From: Streptomyces thermodiastaticus
Lineage (GTDB): Bacteria; Actinomycetota; Actinomycetes; Streptomycetales; Streptomycetaceae
Length of the DNA: 64,000 nt
Assembly (NCBI RefSeq): GCF_014656135.1
Contig: NZ_BNBV01000002.1
Location: forward strand, 248,001 to 312,000
Reading direction: 5' to 3'
Shown here: positions 1-12,480 of the stretch, one piece after another
Layout: each line of letters begins with the position of its first letter
Numbering within the stretch: position 1 is the stretch's first letter
Notes under the pieces: model-generated
Told to the model about the DNA's origin: nothing
Databases searched by the model: none
Seen by the model: only the letters and a program-made list of their open reading frames with translations
Made by a program: the position numbers and the translations under genes

Positions 1-1
1 G

Positions 2-2011
2 GAGGGGCCCGCGTCGCCGTACGCGCGCTGGTTCGACATCGACTGGGAGGCCCAGGACGGCAAGGTGCTGCTGCCGGTGCTCGGCCGGCCGGTGGGCCGG
101 GAGCTGGCCGCCCTGAAGGTGGACGGCGACGTGCTGCACTACCACGACCACGTCTTCCCGCTGCGCGCGGGCACCGAACGGCTGCCGCTGCCCGAGCTGC
201 TCCAGGCCCAGTGGTACCGGCCCGTGTGGTGGCGGCTGGCCCGCACCGAACTGAACTACCGGCGCTTCTTCTCCGTCTCCGAGCTGATCGCACTGCGGGT
301 GGAGGACCCGGAGGTCTTCGACGCCACCCACGCCACGATCCTGCGGCTGCTGCGCGAGGGCGTGATCGACGGGCTGCGCGTCGACCACCCCGACGGCCTG
401 GCCGACCCGGACGGCTACCTCGCCCGGCTGCACGCGGCGACCGGCGGACGCTGGACGGTCGTGGAGAAGATTCTCGCCGACGGCGAGCGGCTGCCGCCCG
501 GCTGGCCCGTGGCCGGCACCACCGGCTACGACGCCCTGCGCCATGTCGACGGCCTGTTCACCGACCCGGACGGCGCCGCGGAACTCACCGCCCATTACCG
601 GCGTTTCGCTGCCCCGCACGGCGACCTCGGCGGCGACTGGGCGGCCACCGTGCGCCGCGCGGCCCTTGAGGTGATCCGGCACGAGCTGGCCGCCGAGACG
701 GCCCGGCTGACCCGCGTGGCGAGCCGGCTGTGCACCGCCTCGCCCGACCCCGCGCTGCGCGACCGCGCACCCTGGGCGCTGCGCACCGCGCTGGAGGAGC
801 TGCTGGTCCGCCTGGAGGTGTACCGCCCCTACGCCTCCACCGACGCGGCCGCCGTGCTCACCGAGGAGGCCGCCGCCGAGGCCCGGCGGGCCTTCGCGGT
901 GCCCGAGGAGGCCGAGGCGGTGGACGTGGTGCGCGACCTGCTGCTCGGCCGTGCCGGCGAGGGGCCCGGCGCCGTGGAGCTGCGCACCCGTTTCGCACAG
1001 GCCGCCTCCGCGCTGCGGGCGAAGTCCGTGGAGGACACCGCCTACTACCGGTACGTGCCGCTGCTGTCGGCCTGCGAGGTCGGCGGCGACCCCGGGCACC
1101 CGGCCGTGAGCCCGGAGGACTTCCACACCCACTGCGCGCGCATCCAGCGCGACTGGCCGGCCACCGGGACGGTGGTGACCACCCACGACACCAAGCGCAG
1201 CGCCGATGTACGGGCCGCGCTGGCGGTGCTGACCGAGTGTCCGCGGCGGTGGGCACGGGTGCTGGACGAGGTGGCCGGGCCCGCCGCGGACCTGCCGGAC
1301 GCGCAGCCGGCGTGGGCCGCCTGGCAGACGGTGTTCGGGCTGGGGCCGGCCGAGCCCGGCCGGGTGACGTCGGCGCTGCTGAAGCACGTCAGGGAGGCGG
1401 GCCTGCACACCAGCTGGACCGAGCAGGACCCGGCGTACGAGGAGGCGGTGGAGCGCTACGTCGCCGAGGGGCCGTGCGGGGCACCGGGCGAGCGGATGGC
1501 CGCCTTCCGCGCCGCGCTGGAGCCGCACATCCGGGCCAACGTGCTGGGCACGGCATTGCTCCACCTGACCATGCCGGGGGTGCCCGACCTCTACCAGGGC
1601 ACGGAGGGCGAGTACCGGGCCCTGGTGGACCCGGACAACCGGCGCCCGGTGGACCTCCCGCCGGCCCGCACCGGCACCAAGACCGCGGTGACGGCGGCCG
1701 CGCTGCGGCTGCGGGCGCGCCGGCCGGAGGCGTTCGGCACCGGCGCCACGTACACCCCGCTGTACGCCGAGGGTCCGGCGGCCGCCCACTGCACGGCCTT
1801 CGCCCGCTCCGGACAGGTGGTCACCGCGGTGACCCGGCTGTCGCTGCGGCTGGCCACGTCCGGCGGCTGGGGCGGGACGAGTCTGGAGCTGCCGGCGGGC
1901 CGGTGGGCCGACGTGCTGACCCCCGGGCGCGCGTTCACCGGACGGGTGCCTCTGGCGGAGCTGTTCTCCCCGCTGCCGGTGGCCCTGCTGGAGCGCGTGA
2001 CGGAGGCGTGA
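2..2011 (+). CDS. treY: Malto-oligosyltrehalose synthase TreY, 5' truncated by window edge
   Basis: This GH13 enzyme converts the reducing-end alpha-1,4 link of maltodextrins to an alpha,alpha-1,1 link. It is the first step of the TreY-TreZ route from glycogen to trehalose in the cytoplasm. The frame is open to the first bases and reads SPYARWFDIDW, a typical TreY segment, so about 100-130 N-terminal residues are missing (669 residues visible). GH13 catalytic signatures are visible: GLRVDHPDGL carries the nucleophile Asp, TVVEKIL the acid Glu, and TTHDTKRS the third acidic residue. The near C-terminal segment MPGVPDLYQGTE is also typical. The partner treZ lies 2.1 kb downstream on the same strand. 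The identification is firm; the true start is outside the window. Confidence 0.95.
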   Translation, partial: EGPASPYARWFDIDWEAQDGKVLLPVLGRPVGRELAALKVDGDVLHYHDHVFPLRAGTERLPLPELLQAQWYRPVWWRLARTELNYRRFFSVSELIALRVEDPEVFDATHATILRLLREGVIDGLRVDHPDGLADPDGYLARLHAATGGRWTVVEKILADGERLPPGWPVAGTTGYDALRHVDGLFTDPDGAAELTAHYRRFAAPHGDLGGDWAATVRRAALEVIRHELAAETARLTRVASRLCTASPDPALRDRAPWALRTALEELLVRLEVYRPYASTDAAAVLTEEAAAEARRAFAVPEEAEAVDVVRDLLLGRAGEGPGAVELRTRFAQAASALRAKSVEDTAYYRYVPLLSACEVGGDPGHPAVSPEDFHTHCARIQRDWPATGTVVTTHDTKRSADVRAALAVLTECPRRWARVLDEVAGPAADLPDAQPAWAAWQTVFGLGPAEPGRVTSALLKHVREAGLHTSWTEQDPAYEEAVERYVAEGPCGAPGERMAAFRAALEPHIRANVLGTALLHLTMPGVPDLYQGTEGEYRALVDPDNRRPVDLPPARTGTKTAVTAAALRLRARRPEAFGTGATYTPLYAEGPAAAHCTAFARSGQVVTAVTRLSLRLATSGGWGGTSLELPAGRWADVLTPGRAFTGRVPLAELFSPLPVALLERVTEA

Positions 2012-2128
2012 GGCGCCGCGCCGGCCGGGGGCCCGCCGGGGATGCTCGGCCCCGTGCCTTGACACCCGCCCCGGTCCGTGGGGTACTCGGGGTGCGAGGC
2101 CGGGCGGACGAGTACGGGGGTGAGTCCC

Positions 2129-3370
2129 GTGCCGGAGCAGCGCTATCCCGGGGTTCCCGAGCTGGTCGCAGCTGCTCGCGCGCTGGCCGCGCACCGGCCC
2201 GGGCTGTGCACCCTGGACGTGGTCGGTGTCTCCCGCGCGGGCCGCCCGCTGTATCTGCTGTCCGTGGGGCACGCCCGGCGGGCGGTGCTGGTGGTGGCCG
2301 GTGCCCACGCCAACGAGCCGGCCGGCGGGTCCACTCTGCTCTCCCTCGCCGGCCGTGTGGTGCGCGACCGGCGGCTGCGTGAGGACAGCTCCTGGCACTT
2401 CCTGCTGTGCGCGGACCCGGACGGGGCGAGTCTGCACGTCACACCGGCGCCGCGCAGCCTGTTCGACTACCACCTGGGGTTCTTCCGGCCCGCCGGGGAC
2501 GAGCAGCCGGAGTGGTCGCCGTCGGTGCTCTCCCCCGACCGGCTGCCGCCGGAGACGCGCGCACTGCTCGGTGTCATCGACGCGGTGCGCCCCTATCTGC
2601 AGGTCACCCTGCACGGCACCGAACTGGGCGGCAGCTGGGTTCAGTTGACCCGTGACGTGCCGGGTCTGGCGGAGCCGTTCGGCAAGTCCGCCGCCCAGCT
2701 GCGCATCCCGGTCGAGACGGGGGCCTGCGACGCGGCCGGCTGGCCGGCCTCCGGCCCCGGGGTGCGGGTGATGCCGGAGCCCGGCACGGATCTGGCGTAT
2801 CCGAGCATGCCCGACGACGCGCGGCACTCCACCTGGTACCACGCCCACCGTTACGGCGGGCTGACCGCGGTGGTGGAGGTGCCGATGTGGGCGAGCGACC
2901 TGGTGGACGACCCGGCCCCGCACCCGGACCCGGCATCGGCGATCCGGAAGCTGGCCGCCCGGCTGCTGCGGGACACCCGCCGGGTGGAGCTGGTGCTCGC
3001 CGAGGCGCTGCCCCGGCTGCGGGACCGCGAGGGGCCCCTGCTGCGGGCGGCGCAGTGGGGGCTCCGGCTGGCGCCGGGCCTGGCCTCGGACTGGGTGCAC
3101 ACCCCGCCCGCCGACACCACGATGGCGTACGTGGGCAGTGTGGAGGCCTTCGGCCGCCGGCTGCCGCTGCGGGCCGCGGCGATGCTGCTGCGGGTGCTGC
3201 GGCAGGCCGGCGACCCGGCGGCACCGGGCCTGGAACGGCTCGTGGCGGCCTGGTGTGCGGCCTTCGCCGGCCGTTTCCGGGCCCGCTGGGTGCCCGTGGA
3301 GCACCAGGTGGAGCATCAGAGCCGTACGGTGCTGGCGGCGGCGCGGTACGCCCGCGAGCTGTCGGGCTGA
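2129..3370 (+). CDS. M14-family zinc carboxypeptidase
   Basis: This is a metallocarboxypeptidase of the M14 family that probably removes C-terminal residues from peptides. The zinc-binding HxxE is seen in GAHANEPAGG near the N-terminus, a third His in VTLHGTELGG, and a likely catalytic Glu in AVVEVPMW. At 413 residues it fits cytosolic actinobacterial M14 proteins, and no signal peptide is visible. I chose the GTG at 2129 because GGGGGTGAG lies just upstream; GTG at 2120 or 2078 is also in frame. A TTGACA at 2059-2064 with a weak -10 near 2084 would put the transcript start after 2078, which favours the later starts. It sits between treY and treZ, but a role in trehalose metabolism is not implied. 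Substrate is unknown. Confidence 0.8.
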   Translation: MPEQRYPGVPELVAAARALAAHRPGLCTLDVVGVSRAGRPLYLLSVGHARRAVLVVAGAHANEPAGGSTLLSLAGRVVRDRRLREDSSWHFLLCADPDGASLHVTPAPRSLFDYHLGFFRPAGDEQPEWSPSVLSPDRLPPETRALLGVIDAVRPYLQVTLHGTELGGSWVQLTRDVPGLAEPFGKSAAQLRIPVETGACDAAGWPASGPGVRVMPEPGTDLAYPSMPDDARHSTWYHAHRYGGLTAVVEVPMWASDLVDDPAPHPDPASAIRKLAARLLRDTRRVELVLAEALPRLRDREGPLLRAAQWGLRLAPGLASDWVHTPPADTTMAYVGSVEAFGRRLPLRAAAMLLRVLRQAGDPAAPGLERLVAAWCAAFAGRFRARWVPVEHQVEHQSRTVLAAARYARELSG

Positions 3371-3385
3371 GGGGCCGCCGGCTGA

Positions 3386-3856
3386 TCACTCGTCCAGGGC
3401 GAAGATCTCACCCGTGCGGGCGCGCATCACGCAGGCGTTGGCGAAGGTCTGCGTGTACGTGACCGTCCGCCCCTGCCACCGGCCCTCGGCCCGTGCGGTC
3501 ACGGGCGCGTAGATCATCGAGCAGAGCGCGTCGCGGCGCGGGATGGCGGTGAGGTCGCCGGACACGGCGCGCAGCTGGTCGCAGGCCTGGGCGGCGTGGG
3601 GGTGGCCCTGGGGCGGGTCGCAGCGCAGCAGTGTGCCGCGGGTGTCGCCGGCGCGGGCGTCGCCGCGGGTGACCGTGACGAAGAGCCAGTCGTTCCCCTC
3701 GTCGGTGCGTCCGTGGGCGGCGGGAGCCGGGTCCGTGTCCGGTCCCGTCACGGCGCGGGCCGCCGGGACGGATGCCGCGCAGGCCAGGAGCAGGGCCGCC
3801 GCCGTGGTCGTCACGCGTCGCAGCCGGGTCGTCGACGCCGAGGTGTAATGGGTCAT
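3386..3856 (-). CDS. Subtilisin inhibitor-like protein (SSI family), secreted
   Basis: This is a secreted proteinaceous inhibitor of subtilisin-like serine proteases. The 156-residue precursor has a basic N-terminus, a hydrophobic stretch TTAAALLLACAASVPAARA and a probable Ala-x-Ala cleavage site, leaving a mature domain of about 120 residues, the usual SSI size. Family marks are the paired cysteines in LLRCDPP and AACD-like positions, the reactive loop CSMIYAPV, and the C-terminal TFANACVM. By alignment with SSI (CPMVYDPV) the P1 residue is Met and P1' is Ile, which predicts inhibition of subtilisins rather than trypsin. The ATG at 3856 is preceded by the AT-rich GATAAAT about 5 nt upstream, so the mRNA may be leaderless. 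It is convergent with the M14 gene and divergent from treZ. Confidence 0.9.
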   Translation of the reverse strand: MTHYTSASTTRLRRVTTTAAALLLACAASVPAARAVTGPDTDPAPAAHGRTDEGNDWLFVTVTRGDARAGDTRGTLLRCDPPQGHPHAAQACDQLRAVSGDLTAIPRRDALCSMIYAPVTARAEGRWQGRTVTYTQTFANACVMRARTGEIFALDE

Positions 3857-4104
3857 GACGGATTTATCGCCCCGTTGCCCGTCCGGCTCCACCCGGACTC
3901 GTCCGAACGGCAGCACCCGGGGGGTACGGTCCCCTGCCGGGCGGGGCGAGCGCCGCAGACGCCGTCCGGGTGATCACCGGTGTCCGCGCCACGCACGGAA
4001 GGGGACCGGAGGTGACCGAAGAGCGCCGTTCGTCGGCCGGACGATCGCCGGTCGGGGACGATGGACGCACTCCGTCACCGTGGGCGAACGAAAGGGAACC
4101 GTCC

Positions 4105-5859
4105 GTGCAGTTCGAGGTGTGGGCACCGCAGGCAGGCCGGGTGACGCTCGTGTGCGACGGCGCCCGGCACGCGCTGGAACCCGATCCGCAGCGCCCGGGC
4201 TGGTGGACCGGCGAGGCCGCCGCGCGGGACGGCTCGCGCTACGGCTTCGCGCTGGACGACGGACCGGTGCTGCCCGATCCGCGCTCGCGCCGTCAGCCGG
4301 ACGGCCCGGACGGGCCGAGCGCGGTCGTCGACCACGCGCGGTACGCCTGGCGCAGCACCGGCTGGGCGGGGCGGCCGCTGCCGGGCGCGGTGCTGTACGA
4401 GCTGCACGTGGGCACCTTCACCCGCGAGGGCACCTTCGACGCGGCCGCCGAACGGCTGGAGCAGCTCGCGGACTTGGGCGTCACCCATGTGGAGCTGATG
4501 CCGGTGTGCCCGTTCCCGGGCCGGCACGGCTGGGGGTACGAGGGGGTGTCCCTGTGGGCGGTGCACGAGCCGTACGGCGGGCCGCTCGGCCTGAAACGGT
4601 TCGTGGACCGGGCGCACGAGCTGGGTCTGGGCGTGGTGCTGGACGTGGTGCACAACCACCTGGGCCCGTCGGGCAATCACCTGCCGCGCTTCGGGCCGTA
4701 CTTCACCGACACCCACCACACCCCGTGGGGCGCGGCCGTCAATCTGGACGCGCCGGGCTCGGACGAGGTGCGCGACTTCCTCATCGGCAGCGCGCTGGCG
4801 TGGCTGCGCGACTACCGGATCGACGGGCTGCGCCTGGACGCGGTGCACGCGCTGGTGGACACGCGGGCCCGGCACTTCCTGGAGGAACTGTCCGCGGCGG
4901 TGGACGCCCTGGCCGCCCGTATGGGAAGGCCGCTGTTCCTGATCGCCGAGTCGGACCTGAACGACCCTCGGCTGATCACCCCGCGCGCCGAGGGCGGCCT
5001 CGGGCTGCACGCCCAGTGGAACGACGACTTCCATCACGCCCTGCACACCGCCCTGACCGGCGAGTCGCAGGGCTACTACGCCGACTTCGCGCGCGCTCCG
5101 CTCGCCGCGCTGGCCAAGACCCTCACCGGCGGTTTCTTCCACGACGGCACGTACTCCGGCTTCCGGGGCCGGCGGCACGGCCGGCCGCTGGACCGCACCC
5201 GGGTGCCCGCGCACCGGCTGCTCGGCTACGCCCAGACCCACGACCAGATCGGCAACCGGGCGCGGGGCGAGCGGCTGTCGCTGCTGCTGAAGGACTCCCC
5301 CGGGCTGCTGGCCTGCGCGGCCGTGCTGACACTGACCGCGCCGTTCACGCCGATGCTGTTCATGGGCGAGGAGTGGGCGGCGAGCACACCGTGGCAGTTC
5401 TTCACCGACCACACCGATCCGGAGCTGGCCGAGGCGGTGAGGCAGGGCCGGCGCCGGGAGTTCGCCGCGCACGGCTGGACGGCCGAGGAGGTGCCCGACC
5501 CGCAGGACCCGGCCACCCGGGAGCGTTCCTGCCTGGACTTCTCCGAGCGGGAGCGCGAGCCGCACGCCCGGATGCTGGAGTGGTACCGGCGGCTGATCGC
5601 CCTGCGGCACGAGCAGCCGGACCTCACCGATCCCCATCTCGCCGACACCAGGGTCGCCTTCGACGAGCAGGCCCGCTGGCTGGCGTTCCGGCGCGGGGAC
5701 GTGCGGGTGGCGGTGAATCTCGGCACCGGTCCGGCGGCGGTCCCGCTCGGGTCCCGCCCGGCCCGGGTGCTCGCCGCGTGGGACCCGGTGCGGCCGCCCG
5801 GCGGAGACGGGCTGCTGCATCTGCCCGGGCAGTCCTGCGCGGTGCTGCTGCAGCCCTGA
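4105..5859 (+). CDS. treZ: Malto-oligosyltrehalose trehalohydrolase TreZ
   Basis: TreZ releases trehalose from the terminal maltooligosyl-trehalose made by TreY. The protein has 584 residues, a normal length. An N-terminal beta domain (about 1-90) is followed by the GH13 barrel. Catalytic signatures are DGLRLDAVHAL with nucleophile Asp245, LIAESDLNDPR with acid Glu282, and YAQTHDQIGNR with Asp380. VVLDVVHNHLGP is the conserved region I. The GTG at 4105 is chosen because AAAGGGA lies 8 nt upstream and the protein then begins MQFEVWAP, the family's usual start; the longer frame upstream has no such support. It forms a functional pair with treY, from which it is separated by two unrelated genes. 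Confidence 0.95.
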   Translation: MQFEVWAPQAGRVTLVCDGARHALEPDPQRPGWWTGEAAARDGSRYGFALDDGPVLPDPRSRRQPDGPDGPSAVVDHARYAWRSTGWAGRPLPGAVLYELHVGTFTREGTFDAAAERLEQLADLGVTHVELMPVCPFPGRHGWGYEGVSLWAVHEPYGGPLGLKRFVDRAHELGLGVVLDVVHNHLGPSGNHLPRFGPYFTDTHHTPWGAAVNLDAPGSDEVRDFLIGSALAWLRDYRIDGLRLDAVHALVDTRARHFLEELSAAVDALAARMGRPLFLIAESDLNDPRLITPRAEGGLGLHAQWNDDFHHALHTALTGESQGYYADFARAPLAALAKTLTGGFFHDGTYSGFRGRRHGRPLDRTRVPAHRLLGYAQTHDQIGNRARGERLSLLLKDSPGLLACAAVLTLTAPFTPMLFMGEEWAASTPWQFFTDHTDPELAEAVRQGRRREFAAHGWTAEEVPDPQDPATRERSCLDFSEREREPHARMLEWYRRLIALRHEQPDLTDPHLADTRVAFDEQARWLAFRRGDVRVAVNLGTGPAAVPLGSRPARVLAAWDPVRPPGGDGLLHLPGQSCAVLLQP

Positions 5860-5929
5860 CGGGCCGCGGGACGGGTGGTCGCCGGAGTCAGGGACGGGAC
5901 GGGTGTCAGGCATCCTCGGCCCCGCCGTC

Positions 5930-6865
5930 CTAGCGGACGTCGGCGACCCGTTCCATCAGGATCGCCTCCCAGGCGCGGCGCAGCTGGGTGCGCAGCAGCG
6001 GCAGGGGGGTGTCGCCGCGGCCCTGGAGCCGGTCCGCGAGACGGACGACGGTCTCGCAGCGGGCCAGCCACAGGCCGCGCAGGCAGGTGCGGGCACCGTA
6101 CCCGGCGAGCGTCGCGGCACGGACGGCCGGCGGGGCGCCGACGGCGACGGCGAGCCCCGCGATGTCCTCGGCGGGGTCGCCGACCACCGCGTCGGTCCAG
6201 TCGAGCACGCCCCGGACCCGGCCGTCGCCGCTCACCATCACGTGCTCGCCCCGCAGCGCGTGGTGGACCAGGACGGCGGTGCCGTGCTGCGCGGTGAGCT
6301 GGGCCGCAGCGGGCGCGGTGAGCTGGGCGAGGCGGGCCGGGTCGAACTCGTCGGCCTTGCCGAGGGTCTCGGCGGCGTGCACGGCCATGCGGCGCAGCGC
6401 CTCCAGGGAGCGGGGCGCCAGGCGGGGCACGCCGAGGGCCTCGGCCTGGCGGACGGGCACCTGACGCAGCCCGGCCAGCAGTCCGGCCAGGTCGTCCTCG
6501 CCCACGGCGGACACGTCGTGCTCGTCGGCGGTGCCGCCGGGGATCCGGGTGTCCAGGGTGCAGGTCAGTCCGGGCGCCCATTCGCCGTGCGCGACCGCCG
6601 ACGGCACGGCGACGGGAAGGTGGGGGCGGACCAGGTCGCGCAGCCGCATCTCGCGGCGGCGGCGCAGGGAGGCGTCCCGGTCGGTGGCCAGGCGCAGCAC
6701 ATGGCGGGTGCCGACCCACCAGGTGGAGTGTCCGCCGCCTGCGTCGACGGGCCGGACCTCGGGTGCGGCCGGGTCCGTGCTCGTCGTGCTGGTGCCGGCC
6801 TTCTGCAGCAGGGTGCGGGCCAGCCGGCGGACGCTGTCCGCGGTGGGTGTCGGTGCCTGGGTCAT
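5930..6865 (-). CDS. Phosphotransferase (APH/choline-kinase fold) with altered catalytic loop
   Basis: The 311-residue protein has the aminoglycoside phosphotransferase fold. An N-lobe with GGHSTWWVGTRHVLRL precedes a C-lobe with VLVHHALRGEHVMV (about 197-211) and GVLDWTDAVVGDPAEDIAG (about 219-237). In active family members the catalytic loop carries HGD or HHD followed by Asn; here the catalytic Asp position is Ala203 (codon gcg) and the Asn position is His. The Mg-binding LDWTD is intact. It may be a pseudokinase, use another base, or bind a substrate only. It lies 44 nt downstream of the M24 aminopeptidase and is probably cotranscribed with it. A resistance role is not supported. Confidence 0.8.
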   Translation of the reverse strand: MTQAPTPTADSVRRLARTLLQKAGTSTTSTDPAAPEVRPVDAGGGHSTWWVGTRHVLRLATDRDASLRRRREMRLRDLVRPHLPVAVPSAVAHGEWAPGLTCTLDTRIPGGTADEHDVSAVGEDDLAGLLAGLRQVPVRQAEALGVPRLAPRSLEALRRMAVHAAETLGKADEFDPARLAQLTAPAAAQLTAQHGTAVLVHHALRGEHVMVSGDGRVRGVLDWTDAVVGDPAEDIAGLAVAVGAPPAVRAATLAGYGARTCLRGLWLARCETVVRLADRLQGRGDTPLPLLRTQLRRAWEAILMERVADVR

Positions 6866-6909
6866 CGGTGCGCCGTGTCGTTCCAGTCGGGGGTGTGGGC
6901 TGCCGCCGG

Positions 6910-8037
6910 TCAGTCCACCAGGACCATCTCGCGGGTGGTGTCGTTGAGGCGGCGGCCGCCGTCCTCGGTGACCGTGACGATGTCCTCGATACGGACACCG
7001 AAGCGGCCGGGCAGGTAGATGCCGGGTTCCACGGAGAAGCACATCCCGGGCACGAGGGGCTGCTCCTCGCCCTCGATCATGTACGGCGGCTCGTGGGTGG
7101 TGACGCCGATGCCGTGGCCGGTGCGGTGGATGAAGTACTCGCCGTACCCTGCCTCGGTGATCACCTCGCGGGCGGCCCGGTCGACGTCCTGGCAGGCGGC
7201 GCCGGGCCGTACGGCCTCGAACCCGGCCTGCTGGGCGGCGCGCACCACGTCGTGCACCCGGCGTTCCTCCTCGGTGGGCTCGCCGACGTGCACGGTGCGG
7301 GTGGTGTCGGAACCGTAGCCGTCCTTCAGGCCGCCGAAGTCGAGGACCACCATGTCGCCGGGCTCGATGACGCGGTCGCCCGTCTCGTGGTGCGGGTTGG
7401 CGCCGTTGGGGCCGGAACCGACGATGGTGAAGTCGACCTGGGAGTGCCCGAAGCGCCGCAGCAGCTCGGCGAGGTCCGCGCCGACCTCGCGCTCGCGGCG
7501 GCCCGAGAAGCGCATGGTGCGGATCTCCTCGAAGGCGGCGTCCGCGGCGGCCGCGGCGGCGGCCAGCAGCTCCACCTCGGCGGGGTCCTTCACGGCGCGC
7601 AGCATCGGCAGCGCCTCGGTGAGGGCGGCACAGGAGACGTCCGGCAGCGCCTTCTGCAGGGCGAGCAGGTGCAGGGCCCAGGTGTTGTCGCTGACGCCGT
7701 AGGTGCCGCGGGGTTCGAGCAGCTCCGCGGTGATCGCGTAGGGGTCCTTGCCGTCGGTCCAGTCGCGCAGGGTCAGGGCACCGGCCCCGGCGGCGCGGGC
7801 GGCGTCCGGCGCCTCCAGGGCGGGGACGACGAGGACGGGGTCCTGTCCGGGGGCCAGGACGAGCAGGGTGAGCCGTTCGGTCTCCGCGGGGGGTGCGTAG
7901 CCGGTGAGCCACACCAGGTCGGGGCCCGGCGCCACCAGCAGGCCGGCCAGTCCGGCCTCGGCCGCCGTCCCGGCGGCGCGCGCCATCCTGGCCCGGTGGA
8001 CGTCGGCCGTGAAGGGCGCGGGTGCGGTACCGGTCAT
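6910..8037 (-). CDS. M24 aminopeptidase (Xaa-Pro peptidase family)
   Basis: This cytoplasmic metallopeptidase probably removes N-terminal residues next to proline. It has a creatinase-like N-terminal domain (about 1-145) and an M24 pita-bread catalytic domain. Metal ligands are visible in order: Asp in VVLDFGGL, Asp in GSDTTRTVHVG, His in HRTGHGIGV, Glu in FSVEPGIYL and Glu in GVRIEDIV. Its 375 residues match the short Xaa-Pro peptidases of actinobacteria. The ATG at 8037 has GGAGG 6 nt upstream; upstream in-frame codons lack one. The phosphotransferase-like gene follows after 44 nt, suggesting one transcript. Confidence 0.9.
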   Translation of the reverse strand: MTGTAPAPFTADVHRARMARAAGTAAEAGLAGLLVAPGPDLVWLTGYAPPAETERLTLLVLAPGQDPVLVVPALEAPDAARAAGAGALTLRDWTDGKDPYAITAELLEPRGTYGVSDNTWALHLLALQKALPDVSCAALTEALPMLRAVKDPAEVELLAAAAAAADAAFEEIRTMRFSGRREREVGADLAELLRRFGHSQVDFTIVGSGPNGANPHHETGDRVIEPGDMVVLDFGGLKDGYGSDTTRTVHVGEPTEEERRVHDVVRAAQQAGFEAVRPGAACQDVDRAAREVITEAGYGEYFIHRTGHGIGVTTHEPPYMIEGEEQPLVPGMCFSVEPGIYLPGRFGVRIEDIVTVTEDGGRRLNDTTREMVLVD

Positions 8038-8283
8038 CCGGGCCTCCGTGGGCGAGACGGGGTGGACCACGGGCAGCATGCTGCCCGTCCGCGCGGGGCC
8101 GCGCGAGCCGGTCGGCCCGGAGCACGACGGCAGGGCGCGCCGTCGCGTCCCGGCCTGCCGGACGTCCGTGGGACCGGTGGTTTCCGCACCCATGGTAGTG
8201 GCGCCGCCGCTGCGCGTGCGGGGGCACCCGGCGGCGCGGGCCGCACCGGAGGGTGCGCGGGGGCTGTCGTCTCAGGTGAGGTC

Positions 8284-8856
8284 TCAGGTGACGACGGCGG
8301 GCGTGACGGTCAGCTGCCGGTACCCGCCCCGGTGCCGCACCGTCAGGACGACCTGCTCGCCGGGGCGGGCCCGGGCCACGGCCCGGGCGAGGCCGGCCGC
8401 CGAGTCGATCCGGGTGCCGTCGAAGGCCAGCAGGACGTCGCCGGCGGTCAGGCCGGCCCGGGCGCCGGGGCCGGGGACGTGCACGGCGACGATCCGGGCG
8501 CCGGGGCCGGCGTCGTCGTCCACGGCCTCGACGCCCAGGGCGGGGCGGGCGTCGTGCGCGGCGGGCGCCGGGGGCGCCGCGGAGGCCGGGCCGGAGGCGG
8601 CGGGCGTCCCCGGCGGTCCGTCCGCCCGGTGCTGCTGTGCGGGAATACGGCTCAGGCCGACCACCGCGGCCCCGGCGGCGCCCACGCCGGCGCCTGCCAG
8701 CAGCACCACCAGGCCGGCGCACAGCCCGCACAGCGCGGACGTGAGCCGCCGGGGGCGGGCGGCGGGCGGAGGCTGCCCGGTGTCCTGTTCGTCCGGGCGG
8801 TCGGCGGCGGGGTCCCGGCCGGGCAGCGGCCGGGGGCGCAGCGCGGTGCGTTCCAT
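8284..8856 (-). CDS. Membrane-anchored PDZ-domain protein
   Basis: This 190-residue protein has a proline-rich N-terminal cytoplasmic part (1-38), one transmembrane helix around SALCGLCAGLVVLLAGAG (about 39-68), an Ala/Pro-rich linker, and a C-terminal PDZ domain (about 105-188). GARAGLTAGDVLLAFDGTRI is the carboxylate-binding region typical of HtrA and RseP PDZ domains. No protease domain is present, so it is an isolated PDZ module probably facing the cell exterior, possibly binding C-termini of secreted or membrane proteins. It lies between the aminopeptidase and geoA, both on the same strand, with an 87-nt gap to geoA. Function is unknown. Confidence 0.75.
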   Translation of the reverse strand: MERTALRPRPLPGRDPAADRPDEQDTGQPPPAARPRRLTSALCGLCAGLVVLLAGAGVGAAGAAVVGLSRIPAQQHRADGPPGTPAASGPASAAPPAPAAHDARPALGVEAVDDDAGPGARIVAVHVPGPGARAGLTAGDVLLAFDGTRIDSAAGLARAVARARPGEQVVLTVRHRGGYRQLTVTPAVVT

Positions 8857-8943
8857 CGGGTCCTTGTCTCGGTCTCCGGATGGTCTCCGGGTGGTTCTTC
8901 CTGCTGCCGCTCCCGCCGCCGTGCGAGCCGGGAGCGGTCCTGT

Positions 8944-11157
<2,214 letters not shown>

Positions 11158-11330
11158 CTACCCGGGGCACCGTGCGGCCATCCTCCGGCCGGTATTCGAT
11201 CACACCATCGCGTGAACGGCGGGCCGTCCACCGCGTGTCGGCGCACGGCGGAGCCCGTCGTGCGCCGGGGCGCGGCGGCTCGGTGCCAGGCGTGCGAGCG
11301 TGCGCGCGCCTCTTGTCACCGGTGGGTGCG

Positions 11331-11382
11331 CCGCCGCCCGTGCCGGCCGGGGAAGCCGCGGTCCGGCCGGCGCGGGCGGCGG
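11331..11382 (-). terminator. Stem-loop terminator of secreted-protein gene
   Basis: Two 20-nt arms (11331-11350 and 11363-11382) pair with one mismatch around a 12-nt loop, starting 6 nt past the stop of the gene at 11389. There is no U tract, as is usual for Streptomyces. It also insulates the downstream geoA. Confidence 0.75.
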
Positions 11383-11388
11383 TCGCGG

Positions 11389-12310
<922 letters not shown>

Positions 12311-12480
12311 TGCGCCGTACGGAAGTTGAGAAGTGAGCCGTGCCACCCGAGGCGGCTCGCACCCCGCTGTGCCGGCGCTCCGGCCCCGGTCAGCGGCGCA
12401 CCGCGGGAGTGGAATGCCGCACCGGCGGCGCCGCGCTGACCCCGGCACCACACGGCGAACACCTTTCTTTCACAGATCCC

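Noticed and set aside
5930..6865. Aminoglycoside resistance gene.
   Set aside because: The fold matches but the catalytic Asp is replaced and there is no resistance context.
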